A DNA stretch of 64,000 nucleotides, taken from the NCBI GenBank assembly GCA_003024785.1, contig PUQB01000742.1, positions 1 through 64,000 on the forward strand. The letters are read 5' to 3'. The position numbers and the translations under genes are program-made. The notes under the pieces were generated by a model. The model made no database searches, was not told the DNA's origin, and saw only the letters and a list, made by a program, of their open reading frames with translations. This document shows positions 12,890 through 23,714 of the stretch, in pieces. The first letter of the stretch is position 1, and each line of letters opens with the position of its first letter. Source of the stretch: Selaginella tamariscina (taxonomy: Eukaryota; Streptophyta; Lycopodiopsida; Selaginellales; Selaginellaceae).

Positions 12890-13806
12890 AATTGTCACAC
12901 TCATCTCCCTTAGGCAGTTACCCAAGGATTAGCACCTTCCAGAACAAGCATGTGCTCACCAAAATCATCAACCCCTCAACTTAAAACTAAGACACGAACT
13001 CAAGGTCATGCCTTAAGTGTTACACTATATGAGATCTATCCTAGTGTCACATGTAATATGACATTGTTTTAAGACATAGGCTATTGTCAAAGCCCCTCAG
13101 AGACTAGGGTTGCCACAAATGTGGCTTGCTAGATGCCCAACCAAGAAGCCCACACTTGGAGACCTGACTTGAGAACCCACACATATACTTAGCCAAGAGC
13201 ATGGACAATTCTCACAATGTGAGTCAAGATGTGTGTTGGCTAGATACTTGTATGTGTGTCCAACTTGGCAACATCACTATAAGGGTAAGCTAACCCCTGT
13301 GTGATGTATCTAGGCAACATAACTAGTATGGCCTAACAACATAAGGTGGAGAGTAGCACCTTGTCAAGCTCTCTTATGTGCTTCTTCCTAATATACTCTA
13401 CCTTAACCCCCTAAAATCCTAGCTCAATATGTGGGTTGGTACTAAAACTTAACAAATTAAGCATTATTAAAGCTAACCCTAGGTTCTAGGAATATTTTTA
13501 GAAACCTACCCCTAAACCTTCCCATGGGTTAGGGCAAACCCAAAGTTAACTCTAGAAAACCCAAAGGGTAAACCTAACACACTAAACCTACATGGGCAAA
13601 TGCAATACTATTCCTTACCCCATTTGATACACCAAACTCACCAAGACCTTAAGGGAGTGCTTTCTAGAAGGTAAGTTTTACCTTCGCCCAAAGTTTTTCA
13701 ATGTGACTAGTGACATCTAGTCGAACTACTCCCAAACACCTAAGTGAACTAAGCAATGTTGTTAAAAGCTTGGCTTCAAACTCAATAGGTAATAACAATC
13801 AATCTC
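12890..13806 (+). mobile_element. LTR-A fragment
   Basis: The order of motifs (short direct words around GTGTCACAT, ATGTGGC, GAGACTAGGG, poly-CTAACCC words, TTTCTAGAAGGTAAGTTT) follows the second part of the LTR at 48992-50747 in the same orientation, with many indels. The 3' end is lost: at about 13808 the sequence switches to a piece of the same LTR in the opposite orientation. Confidence 0.6.
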
Positions 13807-13807
13807 C

Positions 13808-14036
13808 AAAAACACTCGTGTTCACTTATAACACACACTCGTGTAATCGCTACTATAGTTTTTATTTTGATGCTACTTTTTACTTTGGAGGTTGAGTGTT
13901 GCTACTTATTAAATTATGTTCTTAAGCCTATGAATATAGTGAGAAATAACCCCAACCAATGCACTAAGGTCTTTGAGTGTAGTTCGGCCGGGTATCATTA
14001 GATATCTCAAGAAACTCTAAGTGAAGATAAAACTTA
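13808..14036 (-). mobile_element. LTR-A fragment, inverted relative to its neighbour
   Basis: 13808-13850 (ACACTCGTG words) corresponds to 7719-7757 of the solo LTR at 6543. 13852-14036 corresponds to the left end of that LTR (TTTTTACTTTGGAGGTTGA, then TTCGGCCGGGTATCATTAG). The copy stops at about 14036 in a foreign block and the family sequence resumes near 17310, so the block at 14037-17310 appears inserted into this LTR. Confidence 0.55.
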
Positions 14037-14740
14037 CTGTTTGATGGTGGGTGACCACAGTCAAACTGTCAGCTAGCATGATTGAGCAGCGGGAACGAGC
14101 AGCCGAGCCAAAAGGGTACAACATGTATTAATTAATAAAGCCAGCTATCAAGCGATGCTGGTAGTAGGTTGGATCTGATCGTCTAGACCAACTACCACGG
14201 TACATGGGGCAGCATGCGCAAGGGGGGCGCATGAATGCCATAGGACACGAGTTAGTCATAAGGCGGCAGACCAATAGGGGAGCGCCACCTGGACCTAGGG
14301 TCTAGCACAAGCCGACCCACTAAATAAGCATAAAGGGAAGTAGTGGTCGGGTCCTTTTGGTCCATCTTCTTCTTTGTATCTTGCTCCACTGTCTCTTAGG
14401 AAAAGGGCCCTTTTGTATCTCATCAGGCAATATATATCTAGATCTTGTCTATGTCTCCTGCGTCTCCCGCCAGATCTTCTTCTTCTCTTCTCCAGTTGTA
14501 TCCTCCTAAGGAGGCAATACCCTACGGGAACTCCTACTCATTTGCCCATGGACCCTTGCAGCGTTCGGGTAAAGGCCATCACCGCACATTATAGCACCTC
14601 CCAAGGTAAGCTCGAGCCAACTAGTGCGGACCCCTGGGATTGGGCATTGGCAACATCGCCTTGCCAACCACCAAGGCTGCGTAAGTCACCCCACATTTTG
14701 CCTGTGGAGTTCTCGACGACCACTTACCTTTAAGAAATTT
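14037..14740. mobile_element. Possible LTR or other repeat of unknown family
   Basis: Composition changes sharply to GC-rich at about 14040. From 14071 (TGTCAGCTAGC) the stretch looks like an LTR: a TAAATAAGCATAAA TATA-like word at about 14320, then pyrimidine-rich DNA with CAATATATATC. No matching second LTR or internal coding sequence was found. Short open frames here show no recognisable protein. Confidence 0.3.
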
Positions 14741-14844
14741 TCATCTTTTTACTTAGCTCCAACATGGGTTTATGATTTTATTGGGTGCCAATGCGGATGT
14801 GCATGCGTGAGCTTCTGTATACATTTTTGTACACATGTGCATGT

Positions 14845-15570
14845 GCATGTGAGTTCGAACGATAATCGTATTAAAAAACGAGAAAACAAATATACAAGAA
14901 TATTCTGTATGCTAAACTATATACTGTCTCCAAGATACCCAAGAATATTCAAAGAATATCCATATACCTTGGAGTCTTGGACTTGAAAGCTCGAGCTCGC
15001 AGATACCCGGTTTTGTCATGCTTCAGACCTTTACCGATCTCTGTCGGGATACTGTTGCATGCCGGTCCACGAACCAGTCCACATACAGAAACAACCCAGA
15101 TGAAACAACCCAAAGAACCTGCCCCATGTATATACCTTTTGGAGACCTGTATATACTGCAAAACATGCATAAAGCAGCATATTCCATCAGCATATTCCCA
15201 ATAGCATATGCCAAGAATATCCCTTAAGAATATTCATCCCACTCCAAAGAATCTTCAAGATGGTGAACCAAGTAAAAGATATCACCAAGGAGGATGAGAC
15301 CAACTCACACCTCACACCAAGAAAGTACCGGCAAATGCCTAACCCACACCCACCAGCACTGTACACAACCCCAAGAAGCCCACAAGTCCAAGCATACAGG
15401 TGGACATGAAGTGACACCTTCAACCTTCTACCTTGAACAACGACCACATGAGCCAAGCCAATGGATGAATCATCTGGCACACCACACCACACCCAAACGT
15501 GCCACAGTAGCACCAGCAAGTGTCTAACCCACACGAACTAGCACCATCAGAGCAAAAACAAAACCAAGAA
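14845..15570 (+). repeat. Inverted repeat arm, left
   Basis: Inverted, diverged copy of 18330-19045. Shared landmarks in order are AAAACGAGAAAAC, CAAGAATATTC, GTATGCTAA, CAAGATACC, GAAACAACCCA, AAGATGGTGAA, CAAGTAAAAGATATC, CAAGGAGGATGA, CACACCAAGAAAGTAC, CAACCCCAAGAAGCCCACAA and CCAAGCCAATGGATGAATCA. The arms are ~700 bp and enclose the 311-bp periodic repeats and other sequence. Short open frames inside are not conserved between the arms, so they are not called as genes. Confidence 0.75.
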
Positions 15571-16070
15571 AAAAACTGCCACGCAAACTCAATCATCCTG
15601 TGGCAAACAGCAGCTTATCCCAACCTACAGAACCCACCTTATCTTTCACTAAGTGCGTCCACCCATGTTGAATGATACACTCACTTCTAGAACCCACAGC
15701 TGGTAATCGCTCATCTGATAAACAAGTCAGAATGAGTCAATACCGGGTTTCCGTGGTTCCTTCACCGAGGAACTCACGGAAGAGTGCATCCCCCCATTAG
15801 AAGGACCCTACGGTGCGCAACTATCAGAGGATTAAGACAACGGGAGGAGGAAGATCCAGCAGGTGCGAAAGCGGAACAGAAAGAGCCCACGCAGCAAAAA
15901 ACCTAAAAGACAGGCCTTAACCACCGAAAAGACCTGTCAAGATGCTGTTTCAGAACGAAAACATATCCAAAGTCACCACACGTCCAGCCTAGGCAACGAC
16001 CATACATCCCTATACCCTCAATCCCAAACCGAACTTCTGAAACAGCAGCATTTGCGAGAAGCCAAACTCT
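15571..16070. other. Non-coding block between repeat arm and periodic array
   Basis: Moderately GC-rich sequence without a recognisable gene. Around 15720-15850 it has short-motif similarity to the 15-17 kb repeats but no open frame of known family. Confidence 0.35.
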
Positions 16071-16905
16071 CCCCGCAAATGCCCAAAGGGGGAAAATGCG
16101 GTCGTCCATCAAACTGATGTACTTCACTGTTCCCAGAGAAGAATAATCATAAACCGGCTCATGTCTAGCACCTACTAAGCCTATAGAACAACCTTAAAGC
16201 ATCACAAGTACCACTAGACCACTGGAACACCGCTATACATCAAGCAACATGCCCCCCGCACATGCCGAAGGAGGGAAATGCTGTAAAATGAAAACCTGGG
16301 ACCAAATCCAGCATAGACCACAAGCACCACGCCCATACCAGCATACCAAGCCTCATTAACAGCGTACACACTTCAGCAAATGCCCCCACAAATGCCCAAA
16401 GGGGGAAAACACGAATACCTCGCAAACCGAGGTATTTGCTGCTTCTGGGAAAGAAAAAACAAATCCACGCCCATGTCCAGCACATACAATCTCTATTCAT
16501 CACTTGAAAGCATCAAACGTATTGCCAGACCTCAGAACAGCCTTAACGCCTCGGACAAATGTTCCCCGCAAATGCCCGAAGAGGGGAAATGCTGTGACAA
16601 CAACAACGCACAACCAGCAAAGAGGTAACCAAGCACCCATTGGCACACCTTACTGGACCTCAACCACAGCAATATATACTCCAAACAAATGCCCCCTGCA
16701 AATGCCCGAAGAGGGGAAATGCTGCAATCTCACAAACCGAACACATCCAGCACAAACGGCACATCTGCCACCATGACACCGCTCATAACTAGCACAGTGA
16801 TACCCATTTGCCACCATGGGATCACCGGAAAAACACCAGGATGAGAGAATTACAGCAATACTTCAGGCAAATATCCCCATGCAAATGCCCAAAGGAGGGA
16901 AGTGC
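16071..16905. repeat. Periodic repeats with a CCCC..GGGG hairpin motif
   Basis: The motif CCCCGCAAATGCCC, then GAAG, then GGGGAAATG, recurs at 16071, 16254, 16384, 16564, 16693 and 16875. Spacings alternate at about 183, 130, 180, 129 and 182 bp, so the true unit is ~311 bp with two hairpin motifs. Flanks also align in alternate copies: ATGTCTAGCACCTAC after copy 1 with ATGTCCAGCACATAC after copy 3, and AAATGCTGT after copies 2 and 4. Each motif can pair TTCCCC with GGGGAA. Confidence 0.8.
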
Positions 16906-17309
16906 TACGAAAGAGAGAGGAGGCCCGCAGATGAAGAAGAACTCACAATATACATGATCCCAAGATCCCAAAAGCTTTGCCGGTTGAAATCACACACCTG
17001 CACCTATGTGAATCAATCGGAATTGCATACATCCCTCCCACATGAAGCCGCAGCAGCCCATGCTGGAAGGAGATGCATGCAGCAGCCTGATCTTACAAGA
17101 GCGTGCTTCTCCAAGGCACACTCTTCCACTCCCACCGAGCGGCAAACAAAACACTTTGAGAATCAATCAAGACTGCACAAAAGCCCTTCAGATCTAAAGG
17201 AGAATCAAGGATCTACACAGATCGGACACACGATCGTGCATCTGTGCCTTAGCCGCCACAAGGCGCTCCTCAATATCCGGATCACATTTTGCCCTGCCCT
17301 GCCCTGTGC
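16906..17309. other. Remainder of the inserted block
   Basis: No gene recognised. A run of about 170 codons is open on + across 16816-17334, but it starts inside the repeat array, matches no family known to me, and its composition is that of the surrounding block. Recorded as non-coding. Confidence 0.35.
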
Positions 17310-17812
17310 ATGTGGGTTCAATGTGTTGCCCTAACCCCTTGGGGTAAGCTTTAGGGGTAGGTGGCCATTAGGTTAAACTCACCAAGCCCTAATATATTGA
17401 GATTGTAGTTGGTCATACAAAACCTCATGGGTTAATTGCGAATTAGGTTACCCCTCATAGTTTTAGGGTTATTGTACACTTAAGTGAGGGTGATTCCTCA
17501 AGGTTAGGGATGATGCCTTAACCTCTATCATGGGATATGTGGGAACATATAACTCTATGGTAGAGTTAAGGGCATGAACCTATTTTAGGTTTCCAAAAGC
17601 AAAATTTTAAGTCCATTACGGTTATCCTATAGGGTAGAACTTATAATAGGTTTCTAAATCTCTTGCTTACTTGGGCAATTAAGTTAGACTCTAAGAGTTG
17701 TTAAGGGCTGTTTTGGAAATTTTCATGTTGGTCATATAAAGTAATGACATTGGATGGCCACTCGGTAGCCATGTGTTATCATGTGTTAACCTTTGGGTCA
17801 AAACTTTGACAC
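17310..17812 (-). mobile_element. LTR-A fragment, right part of the interrupted copy
   Basis: Follows the solo LTR at 6543-8186 from its middle to its right end: CCCTAACCCCTTGGGG, GGTGATTCCTCAAGG, GGGCATGAACC, TTGGATGGCCACTCGG, then GTCAAAACTTTGACACA. This is the same orientation as 13852-14036, so the two are read as one LTR split by the 14037-17309 block. Confidence 0.6.
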
Positions 17813-18329
17813 AGTAGAAATTCACAAGATCATCGAGTGGTGATTGTATATTGAGTAAATGAGAGGTAATTGCCTAATGCAAGTTGACCTCTCAACCACG
17901 AACAACTCTGACAAACATCTTAGCAATGTCTATTCATCATAATTTTCTTTATGCCTCTTTTTTTTTATTAAAGTTGATTATTATTACTAACTGAAATTCA
18001 TTGTCAAGCTACTGGATATAATAAAAAATAATTTCATTTAGTTCTAGCAAGTTTGACATATCATGTAGGGTTAGATGTACCCCTAAGGCTGATAAAACCC
18101 TAGGGTTTTTAACCCCCCCCTTGGGTAGGGTTTAAGGGTAGTTAGGGTAGGTTAACCAAGGGGCTAACACTTTGTGCTAACCCACTTTTGCTTAATAACA
18201 AGGGGAGGAGGAAGAGCTCCATCATAAAAATTAAGTATATCGCTTATAAGTTAGGATAAGCGATTATTTTGCTAGTTTTGTTGGTTTACTAAGATGATTG
18301 AGTTTACATGGTAGTTTGTTTGTTTTTTG
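17813..18329. other. Retroelement debris
   Basis: No gene. At 18060-18235 there is another LTR-A piece (TAGGGTTAGATGTACCCCTAAGG, poly-C tract, GGGTTTAAGGG words). The rest is AT-rich. Confidence 0.45.
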
Positions 18330-19045
18330 GTTTTTTTTCTTTGCTACGATTAGTGTTGGCTGGTGTGGGTTAGGTGCTTACTAGTACATGTTTGTGTGGG
18401 TTGTGTACTAGATGATTCATCCATTGGCTTGGCTCCTATGGGTTGTTCACATTTTTGATAGCACATGTGGTGATACAGGTTTTGTAAGGGTGTTGGTTGG
18501 TGTGGGTTAGGGACTTCCCGATGCTCTGTGGAAGAAGGAATTGTGGGCTTCTTGGGGTTGGGTTTAGTGTTGGTGGGTGTAGCTAGGCATTTGCTAGTAC
18601 TTTCTTGGTGTGATGACATAAGTTTGTTTTCATCCTCCTTGGATATCTTTTACTTGTTTCACCATCTTTGAAGGATCTCTGGATTGAAGAATATTTTATA
18701 GGGAATATTCTTGGGATATGCTATAGAATATGCTTCTTATGCAATGTGTTTCTCTAGTATATACAAAGTCTCCAAGGGGTTTTGTTAGTGTATATACAAA
18801 GGGTAGGCTTTTTGGGTTGTTTCAATTGGGTTTTTCTTTGTATTTGGATTGGCTTGTGGACAAGTAGTATCTTGGCATAGAGAAGACCTTTGCAAGCTTG
18901 AACTTCATTTACAAGGCTTCTAAAGTATATGGAATATTCTTTAAATATTCCAAGGTATCTTGTAGGCTTAGCATACAAAATATTCTTGTACTTGGTTTTC
19001 TCGTTTTTAATTCAAATATTGTTCAAAAATTAAGTATATTAGGTG
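18330..19045 (-). repeat. Inverted repeat arm, right
   Basis: Reverse-complement partner of 14845-15570 with the same landmarks in reverse order (TTGTGGGCTTCTTGGGGTTG, TACTTTCTTGGTGTGA, TCATCCTCCTTGG, TTCACCATCTTTGAAG, GTTGTTTCA, CAAGGTATCTTG, GTTTTCTCGTTTTTAA). Divergence is moderate with many small indels. Confidence 0.75.
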
Positions 19046-19100
19046 TGTTGAGCATTAGTGTCTCAAAAGAGAACCCATTGCTTCCTATCAACATAAGCCC

Positions 19101-19474
19101 TGTCACGACCTTGTGCAAAGGGCGAAACCTTTAGAACAAGAATGGAACCTTGAAAGGAGGAGATTATATTCAAGAAAGAAATGAATACAAAATGAAACAC
19201 AAGGCCGAAGACTGGTGTTGAATGATTCTGAGAAACCTGGAACTGGAACCCTGTTTATATATCTGAGGTCCTGAGGATTGTATGGTCCACAACTGGTCTG
19301 GAATGTGTGGTTCACACTGGTCTGGAATGTGCGTATGAATATACACCTTGCTGTTGATGGTGTAGTTTAGCATCTAGGATCATATGGACCAGTTGGTTAA
19401 CACATGTGTGTGTTAGTCAAAAGGTCTCGGGTTCAAGTCCTGTGAAAGGCAAAAAATGACCCATGATCCTTACA
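19101..19474 (-). repeat. 3' LTR of the 19-25 kb chromovirus
   Basis: TGTCACGACC at the left end and ATCCTTACA at the right. It is the partner of 24775-25149. It contains, on +, a tRNA-like A box at 19385-19396 and a B box GGTTCAAGTCC at 19430-19440. Confidence 0.93.
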
Positions 19475-19488
19475 CTATCTCCCCCTTT
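19475..19488 (-). other. Polypurine tract
   Basis: On - the sequence directly before the 3' LTR is AAAGGGGGAGATAG, a typical plus-strand primer site for LTR retrotransposons. Confidence 0.85.
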
Positions 19489-19524
19489 GATGACGAGCAC
19501 CGCGCGTCCGTTTTGCAGGATATC

Positions 19525-20290
19525 ATTGATGGAACTCGGCAACAAGATTAGGAGCATGAACAAGATGAACAACAGGCTCCCAAGTGCGTTCGCCAGGTGG
19601 AAAACCAATCTCGGCAACAAGATTAGGAGCATGAACAAGATGAACAGTAGTGCGTTCGTCAGGTGGAAAACCGATGGAACTCGGCAATAAGATGAACAGC
19701 AGGCTCCCAAGTGCGTTTGCCAGGTGGAAAACCGATCTCGGCAACAAGATTAGGAGCATGAACAAGATGAACAGCAGTGCGTTCGTCAGGTGGAAAATCG
19801 ATCTCGGCAACAAGATTAGGAGCATGAACAAGATGAACAGCAGTGCGTTCGTCAGGTGGAAAACCGATGGAACTCGGCAATAAGATGAACAACAGGCTCG
19901 TCAGGTGGAAAACCGATGGAACTCGGCAACAAGATTAGGAGCATGAACAAGATGAACAGCAGGCTCCCAAGTGCGTTCGCCAGGTGGAAAACCGATCTCG
20001 GCAACAAGATTAGGAGCATGAACAAGATGAACAGCAGTGCGTTCGTCAGGTGGAAAACCGATCCAGTCCACGAAATAGTGAAGCTGATCTCGAACAAGTT
20101 TGGAGTCAAAATTGCAGCAACCTCGAACTCAGGTTCACCAGTCAAGAATTGCAGCAACCCGATCCAGTCCACGAAATAGTGAAGCTGATCTTGAACAAGT
20201 TTGGAGTCAAGAATTGCAGCAACCTCGAACTCAAGTTCACCAGTCAAGAATTGCAGCAACCTCGAACTCAGGTTCACCAGCAACTGTAAC
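19525..20290 (-). repeat. Chromodomain with tandemly expanded C-terminal module
   Basis: Read on -, the chromodomain starts EPEFEVAAILDSKLVQDQLH, then YFVDWIGFPP. The C-terminal module (FPPDERT, then optionally WEP, then VHLVHAPNLVAE) is repeated about eight times in DNA units of 66 or 75 bp, with copies at about 19583, 19650, 19711, 19778, 19844, 19894, 19970 and 20037. The longer units keep WEP, the shorter ones lack it. A natural-looking end (EFHRFST, then TGA at 19901-19903) follows the second module, so the outer copies probably lie in the 3' UTR or in other frames. The N-terminal half is itself present in three partial copies (near 20111, 20213, 20250). An in-frame TGA near 20310 separates the domain from the integrase. 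Confidence 0.85.
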
Positions 20291-20311
20291 TGGAGGAGGT
20301 GGTGGAAGAAG

Positions 20312-22073
20312 TCAGCTAGGTTCAGAAGGAGCATGATAAGGCTCCAACAAAGAAACATGGAACACGGGATGGATCTGGATGATTGGCGGAAGCTCGAGAC
20401 GAAATGTCACATCAGAGAGTTTGTTGATGATGCAAAATGGCCCCAAGCGTTGATAGTCCAGCTTGTCACAGGGATGTGTGGTTGGCCAATGACGCCGGAG
20501 GAGCCACACTTGGTCACCAATTGTGAATGCTGGAGGAGAGAGAACGGGTCACAGACTGTGCCAATGATGCAGGAGCCACACTTGTCACCAATTGTGAATG
20601 CTGACGTCAGCTTGTTGTTGCAAATCCCGAGCGTTGAAGATGATGCTGCACTTCTTCATGGACCTGTCGGAGATGCTCAACACGATCATCGGCAGCAGTG
20701 GTGAGGCCAGGAACCACGGGCAAGCTGTAGGACCAGCGAGGATGAACACCAGAGAACGCGAAAAATGGCGACACACCTATGGATGAGTGTGCCGTGTTGT
20801 TGTACGCGAACTCGGCAGCAGGAAGGAGATCGACCCAATCATCTTGCAGATGAGAAATGAAACACCGGAGATATTGTTCCAGAGTCTGAATTGTGCGCTC
20901 CGATTGTCCATCTGTTTCAGGATGATGTGCAGTAGACAGCTTCCCGGTGATACGTAGCCGATCTAGGAATCTCCGCCAGAATGCCGAAGTGAACTGGGGA
21001 CCTCGATCAGTGACAAGTTCATCAGGAAGACCATGAAGGCGGAACACCTCCCGGTACACCAGATCTGCAGCATCAGGACCCGAACATGTCTTGTTGCAGG
21101 GAACAAAGTGCGCCATCTTAGAGAACCGATCAACAATGACTAGGACAGCATCAAACCCTCTAGAAGGCGGTAAATCCGTGAGGAAATCCATGGTGATGGA
21201 TGACCATGGCCGCTGAGCAATAGGAAGAGGCTGTAGTAGTCCAACCGGTCGATGACGAGGAAGCTTTGTACGCTGGCACGTGTCACAAGATCGCACAAAT
21301 CTCTCAACATACACGCGAAGCCGAGGCCACCAGAACACCCGTTGTACCAGCTCGATCGTCTTTCGAATGCCAAAATGTCCTGCAGCTGTGTTGTCATGGC
21401 AGTGTTGGACAGCTCGCAACCTCAGTTCTCCGTCCGGAACATAGATTTGGATGTGGTGGTACAGCAACCCATTATGAAGATGGAAAGCAGCATAATCTCG
21501 TAGTTGTGACCCTGAAGACAATGGCTGAACTCGTCGAACATGTGCAAGGACATCACGAGCAAACTCGTCTTGAGGGAGATTTTCTCGGATTAGATCCAAA
21601 AACGAAGTGTCAACTGGAGCAGAAGAACGGGAAAGCGCGTTTACCAACAACTGGTCGGAGCTCAGGATGACTTGTTCTTGTTGATCAAATCGGATTTCAC
21701 CTGGTACTGGAGCTAGGTAACTGCGACGAGATAAGGCATCTGCTTTGCCATTTAGACGACCGGGACGATGAATAATCTCGTATCGGAACCGGGACAAAGA
21801 CTGTGCCCATCGCGCCTGACGTCGATTGAGAACTCGTGCTGTTGCCCAGTACTGGAGGTTCTTGTGATCACAATACACCTTAACCACATGCGGGGAACCT
21901 TCAAGGAATCTGCGCCACTCCTCAAAGGCATCGACGATCGCCAGGCTCCTTGTTGTAGACATCGTAGTTGATCTCAGGTGCAGTGAACTTGCGGGAATGG
22001 AAAGCAATGGGATGGAGAAGATGATCTGGACCTTCCTGGGACAACACTCCACCAATGGCGAAGTCAGAGGCAT
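20312..22073 (-). CDS. Chromovirus pol: RNase H C-terminus and integrase
   Basis: The first part, 22073-20607, covers the end of RNase H ([20 protein letters not shown], then GKADALSRR) and the integrase: zinc-binding His/Cys region ending CDTCQRTK, catalytic core with [18 protein letters not shown] and GQSERTIQ (the DD-E triad is present). The GPY/F-like C-terminal module ([24 protein letters not shown]) continues in another frame at 20509-20312 after a break near 20610. Integrase inserts the cDNA; the GPY module and the following chromodomain would steer target choice. Confidence 0.9.
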
Positions 22074-23613
22074 CAGCTTCCACGAAATATGGCTTCGCAG
22101 GGTCAGGATGGATAAGAACAGGTGCCGAGGTGAACGCCTTCTTTAGGAACTCGAACGCCTCCTCAGCCTCAGAGGACCAGACAAATGGAACATCCTTGCC
22201 AGTCAACTTCGTCAATGGCAATGCAATCTTGGAGAAATCCCGAACGAAACGTCGATAGAAGTTCGCAAACCCGAGGAAACATCGAACATCACGAACATTT
22301 GATGGTCTCTCCCACTCCAATACAGTCCGGACTTTTGCAGGATCCATGTGAACACCTTCAGCTGAAATGATGTACCCCAGGAACTCGACAGACTGCTGAC
22401 TGAAAGAGCACTTCTCCAACTTGGCAAACAAGTGGTGCTTCCGGAGCCTCTCCAAGACTAACCGTACATGCCGTTCGTGTTCTTCTCGAGTCTTGGAAAA
22501 TATCAGGATGTCGTCTAGGTACATGATGACAAACAAATCCAAGAAGTCCCGGAAAATATCGTTAGCCATGTGCTGGAACACAGCAGGTGCATTTGTCAGG
22601 CCGAACGGCATTACTACGTACTCGAAATGTCCGTAGCGTGTACGGAAAGCTGTTTTCCACTCGTCCCCTTCTCGAATTCGGATGAGATTGTACGCTCCTC
22701 TTAAATCGATCTTTGTGAAGTACCGGGCACCAGAAAGACGTTCGAGCATGTCGGAGACGAGCGGGAGAGGATACTTGTTTGGAATGGTGACCTTATTCAG
22801 ATCTCGGTAGTCCACCACGAGCCGGAGACTTCCATCCTTCTTGGAAACAAAGAATACTGGAGCACCAGCCGGTGATCGCGAATGACGGATAAATCCGGTG
22901 ACAAGATTCTCCTCAATGTCTTCCAACTCTGTTGGTGAGAGACCGTAAATGGGACCGGAGGACGGCTGCTTACCCTCAACGAGATCGATAGGACAGTCGT
23001 ACTCACGGTGCGGTGGCAAGGCAGAAGCTTTCTTTTTGTCGAAGACGTCTGCGAAATCGGCATACTGCTTTGGTAAGGCAGGAGGAACAGAAACATCCTT
23101 AGCAGAGCAGGGATAGACTTTGATCGCGAACACGGATGCTGGGTCATGTCGGCTATCTTTCTTGAACTGCTTCAAGGTGATATGCGAGACTCGAAGTGGA
23201 GGAGGAACTGGAACAGGATCGGAATCAAAGAGTGTGGCTGGAGTTGAAACAGCTGGGAAACTGTTCATGAAACGTTCTCTCCAACCAGGATCCACCAACT
23301 CGATCCACGGCAAACCAAGGATAATCGTAGAGTCTGGAATAGAAACAACACTGAAGGAGATGTTGCACACAGCACCGCAAGCAACGACCTCAACGAACTC
23401 CGTGTCATTTATTACCGCTCCAGATTTGATATCTCGTCCATCAACGACCCGTACAGAACCAGGAGTCTTCAAAGGATGTAGACGGATCCCGTGCCTGACA
23501 GCAAAATTCTTGTCGATGAAATTTGCGTTCGCTCCGCTATCCACCAAAGCTTTACCAGAGAACTCCACCTCTGGTGTCTTCAGCTGCACCGGAACATGGA
23601 ACGGCTTGCACAC
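21922..23613 (-). CDS. Chromovirus pol: protease, reverse transcriptase, RNase H
   Basis: An uninterrupted reading frame of 563 codons. The aspartic protease has ALVDSGANANFID and IILGLPW. RT has VVDYRDLNKVTIP, the catalytic [18 protein letters not shown] and YLDDILIFS, then LGYIISAEG and CFLGFANFYRRF. RNase H begins [16 protein letters not shown]. The frame breaks inside RNase H at about 21940, and the next frame carries on from 22073, so the two overlap. The length of clean frame suggests recent activity. Confidence 0.93.
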   Translation of the reverse strand: MCKPFHVPVQLKTPEVEFSGKALVDSGANANFIDKNFAVRHGIRLHPLKTPGSVRVVDGRDIKSGAVINDTEFVEVVACGAVCNISFSVVSIPDSTIILGLPWIELVDPGWRERFMNSFPAVSTPATLFDSDPVPVPPPLRVSHITLKQFKKDSRHDPASVFAIKVYPCSAKDVSVPPALPKQYADFADVFDKKKASALPPHREYDCPIDLVEGKQPSSGPIYGLSPTELEDIEENLVTGFIRHSRSPAGAPVFFVSKKDGSLRLVVDYRDLNKVTIPNKYPLPLVSDMLERLSGARYFTKIDLRGAYNLIRIREGDEWKTAFRTRYGHFEYVVMPFGLTNAPAVFQHMANDIFRDFLDLFVIMYLDDILIFSKTREEHERHVRLVLERLRKHHLFAKLEKCSFSQQSVEFLGYIISAEGVHMDPAKVRTVLEWERPSNVRDVRCFLGFANFYRRFVRDFSKIALPLTKLTGKDVPFVWSSEAEEAFEFLKKAFTSAPVLIHPDPAKPYFVEADASDFAIGGVLSQEGPDHLLHPIAFHSRKFTAPEINYDVYNKEPGDRRCL

Positions 23614-23714
23614 CTTCGTGGATGGAATGGATCCAAGATGAGGAAGGGAAGATGTTATGAGTGAAGAGCCTTGAGGAACATGAGTTGTTCCACGGCAATC
23701 CAGCCGGACGGCTC

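Noticed and set aside
16071..16905. CRISPR-like spacing of a short repeat
   Set aside because: Spacing alternates 182/130 bp, the between-repeat DNA is itself repetitive, and the genome is a plant's.
15863..17334. Several overlapping + frames of 80-170 codons
   Set aside because: They run through the 311-bp periodic repeats, differ between repeat copies and match no known family.
19385..19440. A true tRNA gene
   Set aside because: A and B boxes are present but the acceptor and T stems do not pair, and the sequence is part of both LTRs.
20201..20704. Plus-strand frame of 167 codons over the integrase end
   Set aside because: Opposite strand of the chromovirus integrase and chromodomain repeats, without its own conserved motifs.
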